From: Aricia agestis
Taxonomy: Eukaryota > Arthropoda > Insecta > Lepidoptera > Lycaenidae
Direction of reading: 5' to 3'
Assembly: GCF_905147365.1 (NCBI RefSeq)
Contig: NC_056428.1
Location: 15,220,001-15,284,000 of the forward strand
DNA length: 64,000 nt
Below, piece after piece: positions 1 to 11,934 of this stretch; the first letter of the stretch is position 1, and every line of letters begins with the position of its first letter. Position numbers and translations under genes: made by a program. The notes beneath the pieces were generated by a model. The model was not told the origin of the DNA. It made no database searches and worked only from the letters and a program-made list of their open reading frames with translations.

Positions 1-2520
1 GTACATATTATTAATATGTACCTATTATGAATCCTTATATTATGATTCATTTTTTGGAATGGAATAATAATATTATGATTCTCCAAAGCGACCATTTTAG
101 CCGCGCCGTAAAGAAATTCCAGTATCTCCCCAAGCAAAATTTCTAAAAATGTAATTAAAGCTCTAAAACATAGTTATGTAATTAGTTATAATTTTTTGTT
201 GAATACGTCCGTCTTTTTGTTTTTGTAACACCACAACGCGGCAACGCCATGAGTCAGGATTCAGGGCAGCCGCACGATTTTAGTCCAATAATAATTAATT
301 ATTATTCTTACATAATATTTAATAAACGGCGACCACGGCAGATGTTTCATAATATAAAACGTATGCAAATTTAAATGCTTTATCAAATATTAACGAAACA
401 CAAGGAACAGATGTCCAACAAAAAAAACTGGAAGCTTCTAGTATGACAATGATTTTTTTAAGATGGCAAAAAACTTTACCCTAAATACGATTTTTTTTCG
501 ATTAAACTTCCTAGAAAAAAAGTTTGGGATTGAATTAACGGTACGGTATGCAAATAAGTCAACGGAGCGAGCAGTATGATGTATGAAAAACAGTGCAAGG
601 GTTAGATGGGGTAGTTTTTTCGTTGTTCGTTAAAAATAGCGTTTGTTTTCAAGTTGACGCGGGGTTGGTTCATAATGGTATTCTAGTAAATGAAGTAATA
701 ATAATTCTATAATTTTGTAACTTGTAAACTTCTAAAAAAATTACGTTATAGTACAGTATACTAAATACAATACACTTACTACCTACTTTACGTGTAATAC
801 TACTTTGAAGGATTTAATTTAGTTTAGAAAAAAAAATCTCTAATTCAATTATTTATATCCTGTTTTTCTACAAATATTGTCTAAAAAATATAAATTGTAT
901 AATAAAATGAAGAATGTCTAAAAAAAAGTTTAAATGACTTTCAAATTCTGTACAAATTATATTTAAATAACGTCATATTATATACAAAAAAACCTAGTAA
1001 TATAAAAATTAAAAAAAAACACAAGTAATAATAGTAAGTACCATTATTACCGTGGTTCTTTCATTGCTTTCATTATGCATACGCCCTTACATTAACGTTA
1101 TTCGGCCTATTGTTTCAAACGGGTATAATAAAGTTCTTTTATAATGTCGAAAACAAAAGAGCCACGGGACTCAACAGCTTTTCGAATATTGATTCGAATA
1201 TTATTATCAGTGTGTTCCGACCTTAATTACAATCATCATCATTGCCGAGCCGTTGCTCTAAGTTTTCAAGGACTCAAAGTGTGCTGACAATCCAAATCAG
1301 TCCAGACGTTTAATTGTATACAGACAAACGGACATACATTTTACTATTACTTATATTAGAATTTGGGAGTAGACATTGCCTGGAAGTTGGAACTGCCTTT
1401 TGCTTAAGAACCGTAATTTTCTCCGGAATAAAGACTACTTAGTGTTCCGGAACTCAAAGTATTTTTATAGCAAATTTGATCAAAACTGAATACAGTAAAT
1501 AATTATAATAAACAGTAATAACGAGTGTGGTCGGTGGAAAGAGCGGTCCGTCGGGAAACTATGTGACTCACGAGATTAAACGATGCCGCGGGTTTGTTCC
1601 GATTGGGGCTACTTCGTTTAATAATTTACAAAAATTAAAATAAAATGGGGCTACACTATTTTTATATTTATTGAAAAAAAAATTAGAATGTTTAATTTTA
1701 TAATAAAGTTCATCATAATAATATAACAAAATATATATCAGGACGAGCGAAGCGAGCCTTAGTATATCCCCAACCTAAGCACTTTTGTGGTACACTCTAC
1801 TGAAAAACTGTTACGCCTAGGTATTGATTTTTGCTTTAATATAGTACGGTAATTTTTGGTTTGGTTACTATTAATATATTAAAAAAATGTCTTATAGATT
1901 ATTACCACGCAGAAAAACGACGCGACCTCTCAGAAAGCTCGGCTTTTACCTATAAGTCTATCGTCATTTTCTTTTGTAAAAATGCTTTTAATAAAGTAGC
2001 AAAAGCAGTTTTTTGCAAGCTATTTATAAAATTTTTTTGAATGAATACATTAGTGGCTGGATGAGTTTTTTCAACTAGCGTTCTATGTAGAATGTAGATA
2101 ATGGCTAAAGAATGAATTATTATTAGAGGCCTTAATATAAAGTATGACAAACTTTTACCTTGATATTTTCAGCCTATCCAGCATCCGTGTAGTTTGCAAG
2201 TTACGACTAAGGGCTCCAACACATAACTGTGAATTCGCATCTTGCAAATCTGTGAAATCCATACAAATTTAGAAAAGCATCTACGCGTCGCGTTGCGGCC
2301 TCGATTGACCCAAAGGCGCAAGGAAGTAACATAAGGAATCAACCGCTCGTTCTCATAGCCAAGTGGAACACACCATCGCGTTTAGCCACGGTATGTCCAA
2401 CTGTACATAACTCTGAATCATTACGATTCTAGTTAGTGTCTTTGTTTGCTGGTAATTACAATAAAACTACGATTAATCACTGATTGTGGAGTGTGGACGT
2501 AAGTGTATGAAGTGGGTAAC
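1..2520. other. AT-rich DNA without recognisable gene
   Basis: No ORF with protein-family character, RNA gene or clear transposon terminus was seen on either strand. A short palindrome (GTACATATTA/TAATATGTAC) opens the window. It may be intergenic or intronic. Confidence 0.5.
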
Positions 2521-2523
2521 TAA

Positions 2524-2695
2524 GAGTGTGTTGCACCAACTTTAACTACATATAACATTAACCATAACATTTTTTTTTTATAACAAAATGTCAAATTCAC
2601 TGTTAAATCTCTGGTTAAAGTTAATAATGGACGCCATAATATAACCTTAACCTTAACTATAACAACGCCTCTGGTGCAAGTGGTGCAACCCACCC
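2524..2695. mobile_element. MITE with TAA target duplication (Harbinger-like)
   Basis: The ends are inverted: GAGTGTGTTGCACCA on the left and TGGTGCAACCCACCC on the right. TAA lies immediately outside both ends (2521-2523 and 2696-2698). A second inner pair of inverted stretches (AACTTTAAC and GTTAAAGTT) makes it fold back. No coding capacity. A 3-bp TWA duplication is typical of PIF/Harbinger; the assignment is inference. Confidence 0.6.
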
Positions 2696-2884
2696 TAACT
2701 ATTTGAAAATTGACGTTTTTTGCATAAAGGAGGCTTTGGGCTTTGAAATAAAAATGTGGATTTATTTATAGCCATATAATATATTAGCTACATGAAGTAG
2801 GTTAATTACATAGTTTGTTTAAATTATAAAAAAATAAAATAAATAATTGCAGCTCTCATGTTATAAAATGTTAGTTAAAAATAA

Positions 2885-3045
2885 AATAAAAAATAACAAA
2901 TGTTTTATTTTTGAGTAAATTTGAATTTTTTTTCAGAATGTCTACCTAATGCCTACCACCGGTTCGGGAACTACCCCGGCGAGAAGAACCGGCGTAAGAA
3001 ACTCGCACTGGTCCCACTTTTTACCAAAAAAGTGAGAGAAAAGTT
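2885..3045 (-). mobile_element. Jockey-like LINE 3' UTR fragment
   Basis: This matches by eye the 3' UTR of the longer LINE copy at 43475-44298, sharing CCTACCACCGGTTCGG and GCGAGAAGAACCGGCG. It lies in the same minus orientation, with the AT-rich tail on its left. The open frame across it (2921-3109) is read antisense to the element and is not a gene. Confidence 0.6.
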
Positions 3046-3202
3046 ACCCACTTCATCCACTTACGTCTTCTATGGTGGTGTAAAAACACGCAGTCGTATT
3101 GATGTGTAATTAATAATTATACTCGTTCCAGTAGATACAATTGACTTGAATTCTTAAATTCCAGTTAAATCGAATTGAGGATATCGTTGTGTTTACCTAG
3201 AA

Positions 3203-3701
3203 CAGGGGTCACCAGTTAGTTTCGCTCGGGGTAAATTTTAAGACATGAATTGACCTTCGTGGTCCACACATTTTATAAAAAAATATTATTAAACATATCA
3301 ATGAGCTTTTACCTTTTTGTAGCGAATCTCTCTCATGTTTGGAGTGAAATTGGTGCAAGCTTATTGATATTAAATCCTGGAGATGCTCATCAGTCATCAG
3401 TAAGTCGAGAACGAAATTTATCTTATATCTTTAGGGAGATCGTAGACACTTTTTGTGCACAGCAGCACTCTTTTTTTGACGTCCAGTCGGCACGTGCCGC
3501 ACGTTGACAATTGAATTTCATAGTATTCATGTTCAAGCATGCTTGTGTAAGTGTATACGTACACATATTTTTCACACAGATGAAAACCAAGTTTGGTTAC
3601 GTTTGACAGCTCTATTCCGCTAGGTATATTAACTTTATGGTTCGCACACAATGGGTCGGCGGGCCGGATGAGGACCGCGATCCGCCATTTGGTGACCCCT
3701 G
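3203..3701. mobile_element. Non-autonomous hAT-type element with perfect 8-bp TSD
   Basis: Inverted ends CAGGGGTCACC and GGTGACCCCTG enclose 499 bp, flanked by identical 8-bp direct repeats ACCTAGAA (3195-3202 and 3702-3709). CAG-type ends with an 8-bp duplication are the hallmark of the hAT superfamily. No transposase remains. The right half (about 3470-3640) contains sequence shared with the 211-bp MITE at 23200-23410 (GACGTCCAGT, GGCACGTGCCGCACGTTGAC, CCGCTAGGTATATTAAC). Confidence 0.85.
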
Positions 3702-3718
3702 ACCTAGAAATCAATTTT

Positions 3719-3860
3719 ATTGCACAATATCACGTATTGTGCAAAATTATTGACCGTATAGGGGTAATAACTAATATTGAACGCCCGCTTTGCAACCCTT
3801 TTGTCAAAAAAATGATCAATAATATTGTTCAATGATATTGCACAATACAATTATTGATCG
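3719..3860. repeat. Inverted repeat around TATTGCACAATATCA
   Basis: ATTGCACAATATCA near 3720 is answered by TGATATTGCACAAT near 3830, with a third related piece (TATTGTGCAA) between them. It looks like a small degenerate fold-back element. The class is unknown. Confidence 0.4.
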
Positions 3861-3869
3861 TCTAGACTC

Positions 3870-4823
3870 TAGATGGAACCACTTACTTGCAAGGGAGGGC
3901 GTGGTGGTTACATTTTTTCCATTAAATCATGTAGCTTGAAATTAAAAATGTCTGTCTTTTTGTGATAAAAAATAAAGTTAGATTTTTAACCAGTAGGTCT
4001 ACCTCATTCTGTAGACATTCATAAAGTTATGAATTCTAATCAATTCTTAATTGAATTTTCTTCATGAATTCTTATTAGAATCTAGTCTTCCTACTGGAGT
4101 CACACTAAGCAAGTAAGGTATAAAATGTTTTACGAATAATTAATTTCTATTACATTTTTATTCTTATCAATAATCCTAAATTAAATTTCCGTAAAATCTC
4201 CAAAAAATCCGAAAGATTCTATCAAAATAAAGCTAACTTGTCATTACTTATAGCACTTTTTGTTATCTCTGAATTCGTATTTGTCTACATCTTTTTTTAA
4301 CTCTGACTTTTAGGATTTTTTTTTTCAAATTGTGTACATCGCCATCATCGCCGCTTAAATTAGGTAAGTACATTTAAACGGCGTTTTATTTTAGATTATG
4401 CTAGATTTTTAGAATTTTGAATAAAATTTAGTCCTTTCGCCATTTTTGTTCTCCAATCTGAATATATCCTATGTAGGTCACAATAGCCCCACGTGTGCCC
4501 GCATCCCACCAGTAGGCTAAATCATAAAGGAAGCTACGGGGTGCCAACAATTTAACCCATTGTCCTTAAAAAACCTTTAATATTAAAACAAAGGGCACAT
4601 GGCACATGCGGGCCCTATTATGAGCTATAGATCTATTGTGCATGGTAATTAGTGATTAAACTGCATAGTATAATTGGACTACTGTATAGGAGTCTGCACT
4701 GTGGCATGTTGCTAAAGTCACAAACTATTTGTGAAACTTTTTTAAAATTATTTTTAAAGTGAAACTCCTTGGGTGGAAAAAACGAATTGGGTGGAAATCT
4801 TAAAGTGACAATCATTATAAAGA
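3870..4823. other. Unassigned AT-rich stretch
   Basis: No gene was recognised. Short inverted words occur: CCAGTAGG near 3990 against CCTACTGG near 4092, and GTGTGCCCGCAT near 4493 against ATGCGGGC near 4605. They suggest worn MITEs but define no boundaries. Confidence 0.3.
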
Positions 4824-5156
4824 TCTATACATATAAATAAATCTGTTTGTAATGTTGAAAGAACCGTTTTTTGCTACATGCATATGAATCTATATACGAT
4901 ACATACACCTTAACAGCATTTTTTACAATTTTTGTCTGTATGTATGTCTGTCTGTCTGTTTGTTCCGGCTAATCTCTGAAACGGCTGGAGCTATTTTGCC
5001 GGGACTTTTTTGGTAGATAGCTGATGTCGTAAGGTGTAACTTGGGCTACTTTTTAACTGACTTCCAAAAAGGAGGAGGTTATATTTTTACTTTTTTCATA
5101 TTTGTTAGCGGACTATCCATCTTTGTTCCGCGGACGATGTCGCGGGCAATAGCTAG
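4824..5156 (+). mobile_element. Short non-autonomous Helitron (C-type 3' end)
   Basis: It begins TCTATACATATAAATAAATC after an A and ends GATGTCGCGGGCAATAGCTAG before a T, as Helitrons inserted between A and T do. A small GC hairpin precedes the CTAG end. Inside is a TGTC-rich tract (about 4935-4965) and the lepidopteran motif GACTTCCAAAAAGGAGGAGG. No Rep/helicase gene. Confidence 0.6.
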
Positions 5157-5159
5157 TTA

Positions 5160-6450
5160 AGTACTAAATTTTCATACTGAGAAAATCGCATTGTTGGCAT
5201 CGCCATTATTTTTAAACAAAAATCAAAGGGCTGCTGCCAACGTAGTTCGACCTATAAATAAGTTAGTTATTAAAAAATGCGTGCTTTCCCAGGAACAATG
5301 TTATTAGATCTAGGTATTAACCTAGATATAGTTTTCTACCTAAAAACCTTTACACAAGTACTTATGGATGTTACCAAGAACCCCATTAAATAATAATTAT
5401 ACTTAAATTTAATATACCAGACTCTCTCTTTGAAGCATAAAATTAGGATTACGATGGTTGTACAGGCTATAGGTTGTTACGATTCTAGTCTTATGGTTAC
5501 TTAATGCAAATATTATATATTCAATTAAATCTAGACAACCTGTGTACATATTTACGGCGGTATATAATTTTATATTCTGGTTAAATGGTACTACTGGAGT
5601 TAAAATTTTATGGCGATAATTATTTGCATACCAATTTATGCTTTCCCTATGACTACTTTATTTTATACTTAATAAATTATTTTATAATTTATTACGTATA
5701 AAATAAAGTTATTTGTAAAGTGGAAATAGAAAATAAAGTGGAAGGTAGAGAAGAAATAGAAAATAAAGTAAAAGGTAAGTATACATAAAATCGATAGAAA
5801 AAAGAGGTGACGTAACTTGTAAAAAGTAAACAGCATCTACCAATTTTTTCGTTCAAATGACCATAGTAATATTACTAGTCCCGGAAAAGGAAACCGGATA
5901 GTTTTATGACGGAAAAATATACGGTTCCCGCGCGTTTAAATATACAGATTCCTGATGTCTTTATAAATACAAAAGCAATAAAACTTTTACAACCAAATTA
6001 TTATTAATAAATGATGGTTAATAAAGAAATTTTTAAGCAGCAGGGGGAGACACTATTATTAGAAGTTAGATAATAAAATCTTTACGACTTACAATAATTA
6101 AATAATTTGTTTTATTTTCCATAGATAGGTAATAATTAAAGATTATAATATATGCATTTCCTGGTGACTCTTCCACACTAATCTTTCTTCCATGAAATAA
6201 AAAAATATAAGTATGTAATTTTACATTTTGTTAGCCTCTCTAAAATTGAGAATGGCTGAACCTATTTGACCAAAATAAGTATTTAGCCTTGTAAATTGTA
6301 AAGTTTGTGGAAGTCCAGACAAGGTATAATATGAGGAAAGTGATACGAAGTTCATCGGTTCATCTAGTATTAGATAAAAATGCAATGAAGAGAAAAAGAA
6401 ACAAACAATATAAATTTATAAGTATAGATTATTATCATAATATTATAATA
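5160..6450. other. Unassigned AT-rich stretch
   Basis: No coding sequence, RNA gene or complete transposon recognised. Around 5690-5780 there is a purine-rich imperfect repeat of GAAATAGAAAATAAAGT. Confidence 0.35.
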
Positions 6451-7357
6451 TTAGGTTGGGGAAAAAGTCATTTCGCATTATAGTACTTATATATGTATGA
6501 ACTTGTCATAAAATGTTTTGGGCTGTACCAATTGTATCTGGCTGATTAAAAAGTTTTAATTTTACAGAAGACAATTCCAAATTCAAATTAGGTAAATGCG
6601 ATATTTTTATTTGTGGGGATTGACCACAAAAAGGTTTTGGCTCATTTGAAAAATGCTGGGTACACAAAAAAGCTCGATATTTGGGTGCCTCATGACCTCA
6701 CTGAAGGAATCCTAATGAACCGTGTACTTATTTGTGATTCTTTATTACGACGTAATGAAACCGAACCGAACCATTTTTGAAGAAGCTGGTAACTGGTGAT
6801 GAAAAGTGGATCACGTACGACAAGAACGTGCGAAAAAAATCGTGGTCAAAGGCTGGTCAGGCTTCACAGACTTTGGCGAAACCCGGGTTAACTCGCAACA
6901 AGGTGATTAAAGCAAGAAGTTGAGAGTAAGCGGCCGGAATTAATCAACAGAAGGGGTGTGGTTTTTCACCATGATAATGCTAGACCTCACACATCTTTAG
7001 CCACTCAGCAAAAATTACGGGAGTTTGGCTGGGAGGTGTTGTCCTGACCTTGCACCTTCAGATTTCCATCTGTTTCGGTCGCTGCAGAATTCCTTAGGCA
7101 GTGTCAGGTTGACATCACAAGAGGACTGCCAAAACCACTTATCGCAGTTTTTTCATCAGAAGCCCCAAAATTTTTATAGCAATGGGATCATATTACTATT
7201 ATGTCCCTACTAACAAGATGGCAAAAAGTTATCGAACAAAATGGCACCTATATACTTTAGTCAATTGTGAATAAACTTTATATTATGTGAATAAACTTTA
7301 TAAAAAAACCTTTTGAATTTTTATATAAAATGCGAAGAAACCTTTTTCCCAACCTAA
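6451..7357 (+). mobile_element. Degenerate mariner (Tc1/mariner) transposon
   Basis: The inverted ends TTAGGTTGGGGAAAAAGTCA and the reverse of TTTTTCCCAACCTAA are intact, and TA flanks both. At 907 bp it is shorter than the roughly 1.3 kb usual for mariners, so it is internally deleted. The flanks are palindromic: AATATTATAATA on the left mirrors TATTATAATATT on the right, so the target was an AT palindrome centred on the TA, or the ends are extended. A Helitron begins 13 bp beyond the right end. Confidence 0.9.
6615..7255 (+). pseudogene. Mariner transposase remnant (D,D34D type)
   Basis: Broken frames still encode mariner signatures in order: a WVPHDLT block near 6685, TGDEKWITY near 6797 (first catalytic Asp), HHDNARPHTS near 6968 (second Asp) and PDLAPSDFHLF near 7045 (third Asp). 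The N-terminal DNA-binding region is largely missing. A deletion just before PDLAPSDF removes a few residues and shifts the frame, and further indels and stops occur around 6760-6930. It cannot give a functional enzyme. In life the family cuts and pastes at TA dinucleotides in the nucleus. Confidence 0.9.
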
Positions 7358-7370
7358 TATTATAATATTA

Positions 7371-7696
7371 CTAGCTATCCGGGCAACGTTGTTTTGCCGT
7401 ATAAAGCATTTCGGCCGTATTATTTTATTGAAGTGACTGAATAAGTATGTCACCATGGCAACGTAAATCGCTTCCCGTCACACAAACAATGGTCACCGTG
7501 AGTCTCGAGTTTTAATAATTTACTATTATTTATTCAACAAAATATGGACTTATCAATATAAAAAGTAGCCAGTGGCCGATTCTCTTACCTACTGATTACT
7601 GATTACTGAATATTCATATAAAATTTGGTAAAAAAAAATAAAGCCGTTTAGAAGTACGGTAACTAACACTGTGACACGAGAATTTTATTTATAAGA
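7371..7696 (-). mobile_element. Non-autonomous Helitron, family D
   Basis: On the minus strand it runs from a TC-type 5' end (at 7696) to a 3' end with hairpin GGCAAAACAACGTTGCC and terminal CTAG at 7371-7374. It is closely similar to 24484-24778, sharing AAGTATGTCACCATGGCAAC, CACAAACAATGG and GTGACACGAGAATTTTAT. No coding capacity. Confidence 0.75.
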
Positions 7697-8088
7697 ATAC
7701 GCGAGCGAAAAACTTTTGATCCCTTTTGACGAAAAATGCGGGACGTTATACCTGTGAATGAAATTTTGCACAGTTATAGTTTATATGGTGAAGGAGTGCA
7801 TCGAGCTTATATTATTTTAAAATTATGCTTATACGAGTATCATACATTTTTATAACAAATAAAACATAACACACATTTGACACTACAATGTGCACACTAC
7901 ATCTTTTTGAATGTCAAGCCTATACATACGAATTACTTATACACTTTTGTTTATGGTTGAAGTCTGTTGTCAAATTAAAATGGATTTTCTTTTTATTAAA
8001 TCCGAAATAGTCAATACGTTAAACGGGGAGCTAAAAGAAGAAGATAATGAAATTTAAGGTCGAATTTCGACCATTGAGCGATCTCTTG
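7697..8088 (+). mobile_element. Non-autonomous Helitron, family E (worn 3' end)
   Basis: Aligns by eye with 9724-10163. Shared blocks include TTTTGCACAGTTATAGTTTA, GTGAAGGAGTGCATCGAGCT and the terminal hairpin GGTCGAATTTCGACC. The last bases read CTTGT instead of CTAGT. It directly abuts the family D Helitron, so its own 5' terminus was probably lost there. Confidence 0.65.
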
Positions 8089-8159
8089 TATTTCCAAATT
8101 AGACAAATGGACAAGATAATAATACTCTAGTTTGGTTTTATGAACCTGTCAAAGAGTTA

Positions 8160-8446
8160 GCACGAGGCCAACGTAACTTGACCTCTGTCGTTTCTGATAT
8201 GTGACGACTGTTAAGAATAAAATAATCAGCCTGGAGACAGCCAGACAGACAGACGGACAGACAGACGGACAGACGGACAGAGATACGGACAGACATACGG
8301 ACAGACATACGGACAGACATACGGACAGACATACGGACAGACAGACGGACAAACAGACGGGCAGACAGACGGACCGACAGACGGACAGACAGACGGACGG
8401 ACAGACATCGAAGTATCAGTAATATCCTTTGGGTAATGGGTACCGA
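8160..8446 (+). repeat. GACA/GACG-rich tract in copy of the GCGAGTCGG repeat
   Basis: About 180 bp of GACA/GACG tetranucleotides (8228-8405) sit between AATCAGCCTGGAGACAG and CATCGAAGTATCAGTAATA, which are the body words of the repeat seen complete at 16506-17456 and 46451-46885. The Thr/Gln-rich, Ser/Val/Cys-rich and similar open frames across it are artefacts of the simple repeat. Confidence 0.7.
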
Positions 8447-8466
8447 CCCCTAAAAATGAAGAATAT

Positions 8467-8535
8467 CCAGTATATATTATGTCTATGATCCACACCATAG
8501 ACATAATATATATATTATGTCTATGATCCACACTG
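8467..8535. repeat. Short repeat/palindrome with ATTATGTCTATGATCCACAC
   Basis: ATTATGTCTATGATCCACAC occurs twice about 40 bp apart, with the reverse of part of it (CATAGACATAATATA) between them. The block can fold as a hairpin. Confidence 0.5.
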
Positions 8536-8539
8536 TGAC

Positions 8540-9723
8540 ACAATGTTTTCTCCCTGTCCATCCGTTTCTTCTAACACATAAACAGAGAGTCATGGTTTTA
8601 GTTAATATTAATAATTTTATTTTGTGGTTGGATTAGAACTGTCTAATAAGACAAATTACTGGTATGTTCCCTTATAAGATATTGCACAATAATTAGCTTA
8701 ACATTATAAATAAAGAATAATTTTTGACAATTTCTAATCCAGAGAGGTTTTGCAAAATAACTGGTTTAAGAAAATGATGCTTGAAAGAAAGACGGTCAGA
8801 TCTCGTTTGTTACTGGCAACTGGCAAGGCATCCGTAAAACAGTTAAATTTTTAAACAAAATTTTCCAGAATATTCCAAAGTATATTCTGTTCTCAAAATA
8901 ATATTATATTATACTTATATCAGAAAATAAAAGTTAATAATAGTTATAATAGCTACTTTACGTTGTGCCATCTTCTAGGTTTCAGGCTTCTATCCTGTAA
9001 TAATTTTAGGAAACAAAAACTTTTATTCAGATTCTTTTTTTATTAGTTTAGATATGAATCTCCAAAGAGTTTAGATCTTATTGGAGCCTGAAAATAATAT
9101 TAAAATATTATTCGATGCACCTCTACAGACTACATATGCATTTAAGTGTTTTTCATAATCAGGGGTCATCTTATCCGGTCGACACTTTAACGAAGACACG
9201 TTATTTTTAGTGTCAGTTAAATTTGAACTCCACATAAATAACTGAGAACTGAGGTATAGCCGACGACAGATGTTGTTTTCATTAGTTAACTAACTGGTTT
9301 AGTTGAGTTCTATTCTAATCGTTGACCCCCAAAAACTTGTTTTGTCAAGAATTTGTGGGATGTCTTCAAAATGTTGTGGCTTATAGACAGAATAATGAAT
9401 ATTATGATTGTGGGTAATATGTTTTAAAATATAAAATCGTAGACATCACAATATGGTATATTATGAGAAACGTTGGGACTTCTGAAGTTTTTAGCTCTAA
9501 TTACCCCAATTTTGGGTTTGAGCAACATTATATTTTTTACAAAAAATGTTTGAAAGTCAAATATACAGTAGGTCCTGTCTATTCCTAAGAATAATAAAAG
9601 TTTTATTATTCGTAGGTCTATTTAGTATGTTTGAACTTTGCCTACTGCTTATTGTTTTATATGGCAATACTATTATATAGGACTCAAATAAAACCCATAT
9701 TATTTTATACTATCGATCAATAA
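8540..9723. other. Unassigned stretch with one hairpin
   Basis: No gene found. At 9584-9617 CCTAAGAATAATAAAA is followed by its near-reverse complement TTTATTATTCGTAGG, a stable AT hairpin. Confidence 0.35.
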
Positions 9724-10163
9724 TCTATATATTAACACGTGAGCCAAAAACTTTGTATCCCTTTTGACGAAAAACGGGGAAACGTATGTGAATGAAATTT
9801 TGCACAGTTATAGTTTATATGGTGAAGGAGTGCATCGAGCTAATATTATTTTGAAATTATGCTTTTATCATACATTTTTTTAACAAATAAACCATTACAC
9901 ACACAACAACACACACACTAGGAAAAATGACAGATTTTTGAGTGACAAGCCTATACTCTTTATTTATGGTTGAAGTCTGTTGACAACAAGGTGACAAACT
10001 GAAAATGGATTATAGTTTTTTTTATTTAATCTTAGATACTATTAGACCATGCTTACACGGCCAGTCTGAGATCAGGTGAGTCCCAGAGACAAGAGTTGAA
10101 AAAAAAATGATAAAGTGAATATTTGAAACTAAGGTCGAATTTCGACCATTGGGCGATCTCTAG
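9724..10163 (+). mobile_element. Non-autonomous Helitron, family E
   Basis: It starts TCTATATATTAACACGTGAG after AA and ends with the perfect hairpin GGTCGAATTTCGACC, then ATTGGGCGATCTCTAG before T. This is standard Helitron architecture (5' TC, subterminal hairpin, CTAG|T). A diverged copy lies at 7697-8088. Confidence 0.7.
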
Positions 10164-10905
10164 TTTAAATTAATTTTGATCTAAGTGTAAATTGTTTTGT
10201 TCACATTTAAACGGTTTTAAACTGATTTAATTATCGGATTTATCGAAGTAAATCTTATTCCTGAATCTGTTCATATTTTTCCTTCTTAATCTTATTTTTT
10301 CTTCAACTCGAAATTGCCATTGATCAATTAAAATGTTAATGATGCAATTTCTAAACGAGACTCCTTAGTGTGGGCCTACAATAATTACCCGGCTTTTTGT
10401 TACCGAAAAAGGAAATTTTTAATTAATCCGATTAAACCGGTGCTATCCCACCTGGGTGATTTTAATCGTTTAATTATATACGAGTATTATAACTAGCTCA
10501 GTTTACTAGATTTTGATAAAAAATTAAGTAGTTAAAAGCTAAAACTTTTCATACCTATACCAATGGAAACATGTGGTGACTTCGGTTTCGTGAGAAGTAT
10601 TCTAAGCATATGCTACCAGCAAGTAAGATTTTGCACCGAGGTATACCTGGTATACCGTGGTTCGGAAGGTGCTGAGAGAACTCCTGATTCTTTATAGATA
10701 CAAGGTTGGGAGTGTCGGCGTTGTTTTAAGAACGGAAAGCATATGCTACTATGCAAATTACATTCATCATCATCATCACTACCATATTATTATACCATAC
10801 ATCGTCCCATGATTATGACTTATGAGCCTATAATGAGCCTGTCATTGGTACTTTTCATAGTCTTAGATCGAGACTCGAGTTTGTCAAGCGATAATTGAAA
10901 AAAAA
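10164..10905. other. Unassigned stretch
   Basis: No gene or complete repeat recognised. Confidence 0.3.
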
Positions 10906-11269
10906 TCTATACTTAATATTATAAACCTGAAGAGTATGTTTGCTTGAACGCACTAATTATCCCAGGAACTACTGGCCCGATTTAGAAACTTATTTCAGTG
11001 TTAGATAGCTAATTTATCGAGTAAGACTATAAGCTATATATTATCACGCTAAGACTAATGCGACCGAAGAAACTCAGGGAAATGTGGGAAAAACGTGGGA
11101 AATATTAGAAATTACGAACCACTGGAGCAATTTTTATGGCAATATTTGGCACAGATATAGAGTAGACCAAGTGAAGGGAGTAGGGAAATAAGAGCTATTT
11201 TTTATGGGAAAATGTACGGTTTCCGTAAAATTCCTAATTTACGCGGGCGAAGCCGCGCGGGACATCTAG
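10906..11269 (+). mobile_element. Non-autonomous Helitron, family A, one internal unit
   Basis: 5' end TCTATACTTAATATTATAA; 3' end GGCGAAGCCGCGCGGGACAT then CTAG|T. The body has a single copy of the unit starting GAACGC.CTAAT, whereas other family A copies have three (26521-27230) and four (51262-52176). Confidence 0.75.
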
Positions 11270-11739
11270 TAGTCCATAATACATATTTTTCAAGCTATTT
11301 TAAGTCTTATCGCTCTACTCAGAGACATTTAATTATGAATAACCTTCAATTTAGTGAAAAGTTTGATAGATAATGTATGGGGCTCATGTGAAACTTTTGA
11401 ATTAATTACATTTAAGTACTTACTTAATAATATTCTACTCTGAGTGCAGCAGTTAGCCTCTTAGTCCATCGCAATTCACAACTGCTCTTTTTGTTGTGAA
11501 ATCGTCAGTTGAGCTTTTGTTTTATTTATAGCCTGGAAGTAGAATCATTGTACAAGACCTAACATTTCTTGCTAACATTACATTTTTATACGAAAATTTC
11601 ATTAAGAGAACGTATGGCTAAAACACAAAATCTGATATAATGTTTGTTTGCAAACGACAACGCGTTTAAGATTCAGCCATTTAAGTGTCCAAAGGTAACA
11701 AAAAGACTGACACACTTTCATATTTATAATCTGAACGAT
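11270..11739. other. Unassigned stretch
   Basis: AT-rich DNA with no recognised gene or terminal repeats. Confidence 0.3.
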
Positions 11740-11903
11740 GTACTATCAGAGAAGTTGATTCCTATGCAAATAGGGGACCTACTGGTAGTTTGGTTGCGTT
11801 ACGTCAAACCCAGCTGACAGATCACAACTAACATTGAATTGACATATTCGACCAAATAACGTTGGTCTGTCAAATGCATAGGAATCAACTTCCTCGATGG
11901 TAC
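11740..11903 (+). mobile_element. 164-bp MITE with GTAC ends, copy 1
   Basis: Inverted ends: GTACTATCAGAGAAGTTGAT at the left and the reverse of ATCAACTTCCTCGATGGTAC at the right. Two other copies lie at 44342-44503 (inverted) and 49235-49373. All share GTTTGGTTGCGTTACGTCAA and ATATTCGACCAAATAAC. Confidence 0.75.
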
Positions 11904-11934
11904 CTATGATGCACCATCACAGAAAATTCATAGA

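Noticed and set aside
2921..3109. 62-residue frame with HRFGNYPGEKNRRKKLA as a small protein
   Set aside because: The same words occur at 43570-43640 inside a LINE 3' UTR in antisense, so it is repeat sequence.
8138..8561. Several overlapping open frames rich in Ser-Val-Cys or Thr-Asp-Arg
   Set aside because: They only translate the GACA/GACG simple repeat in different frames.
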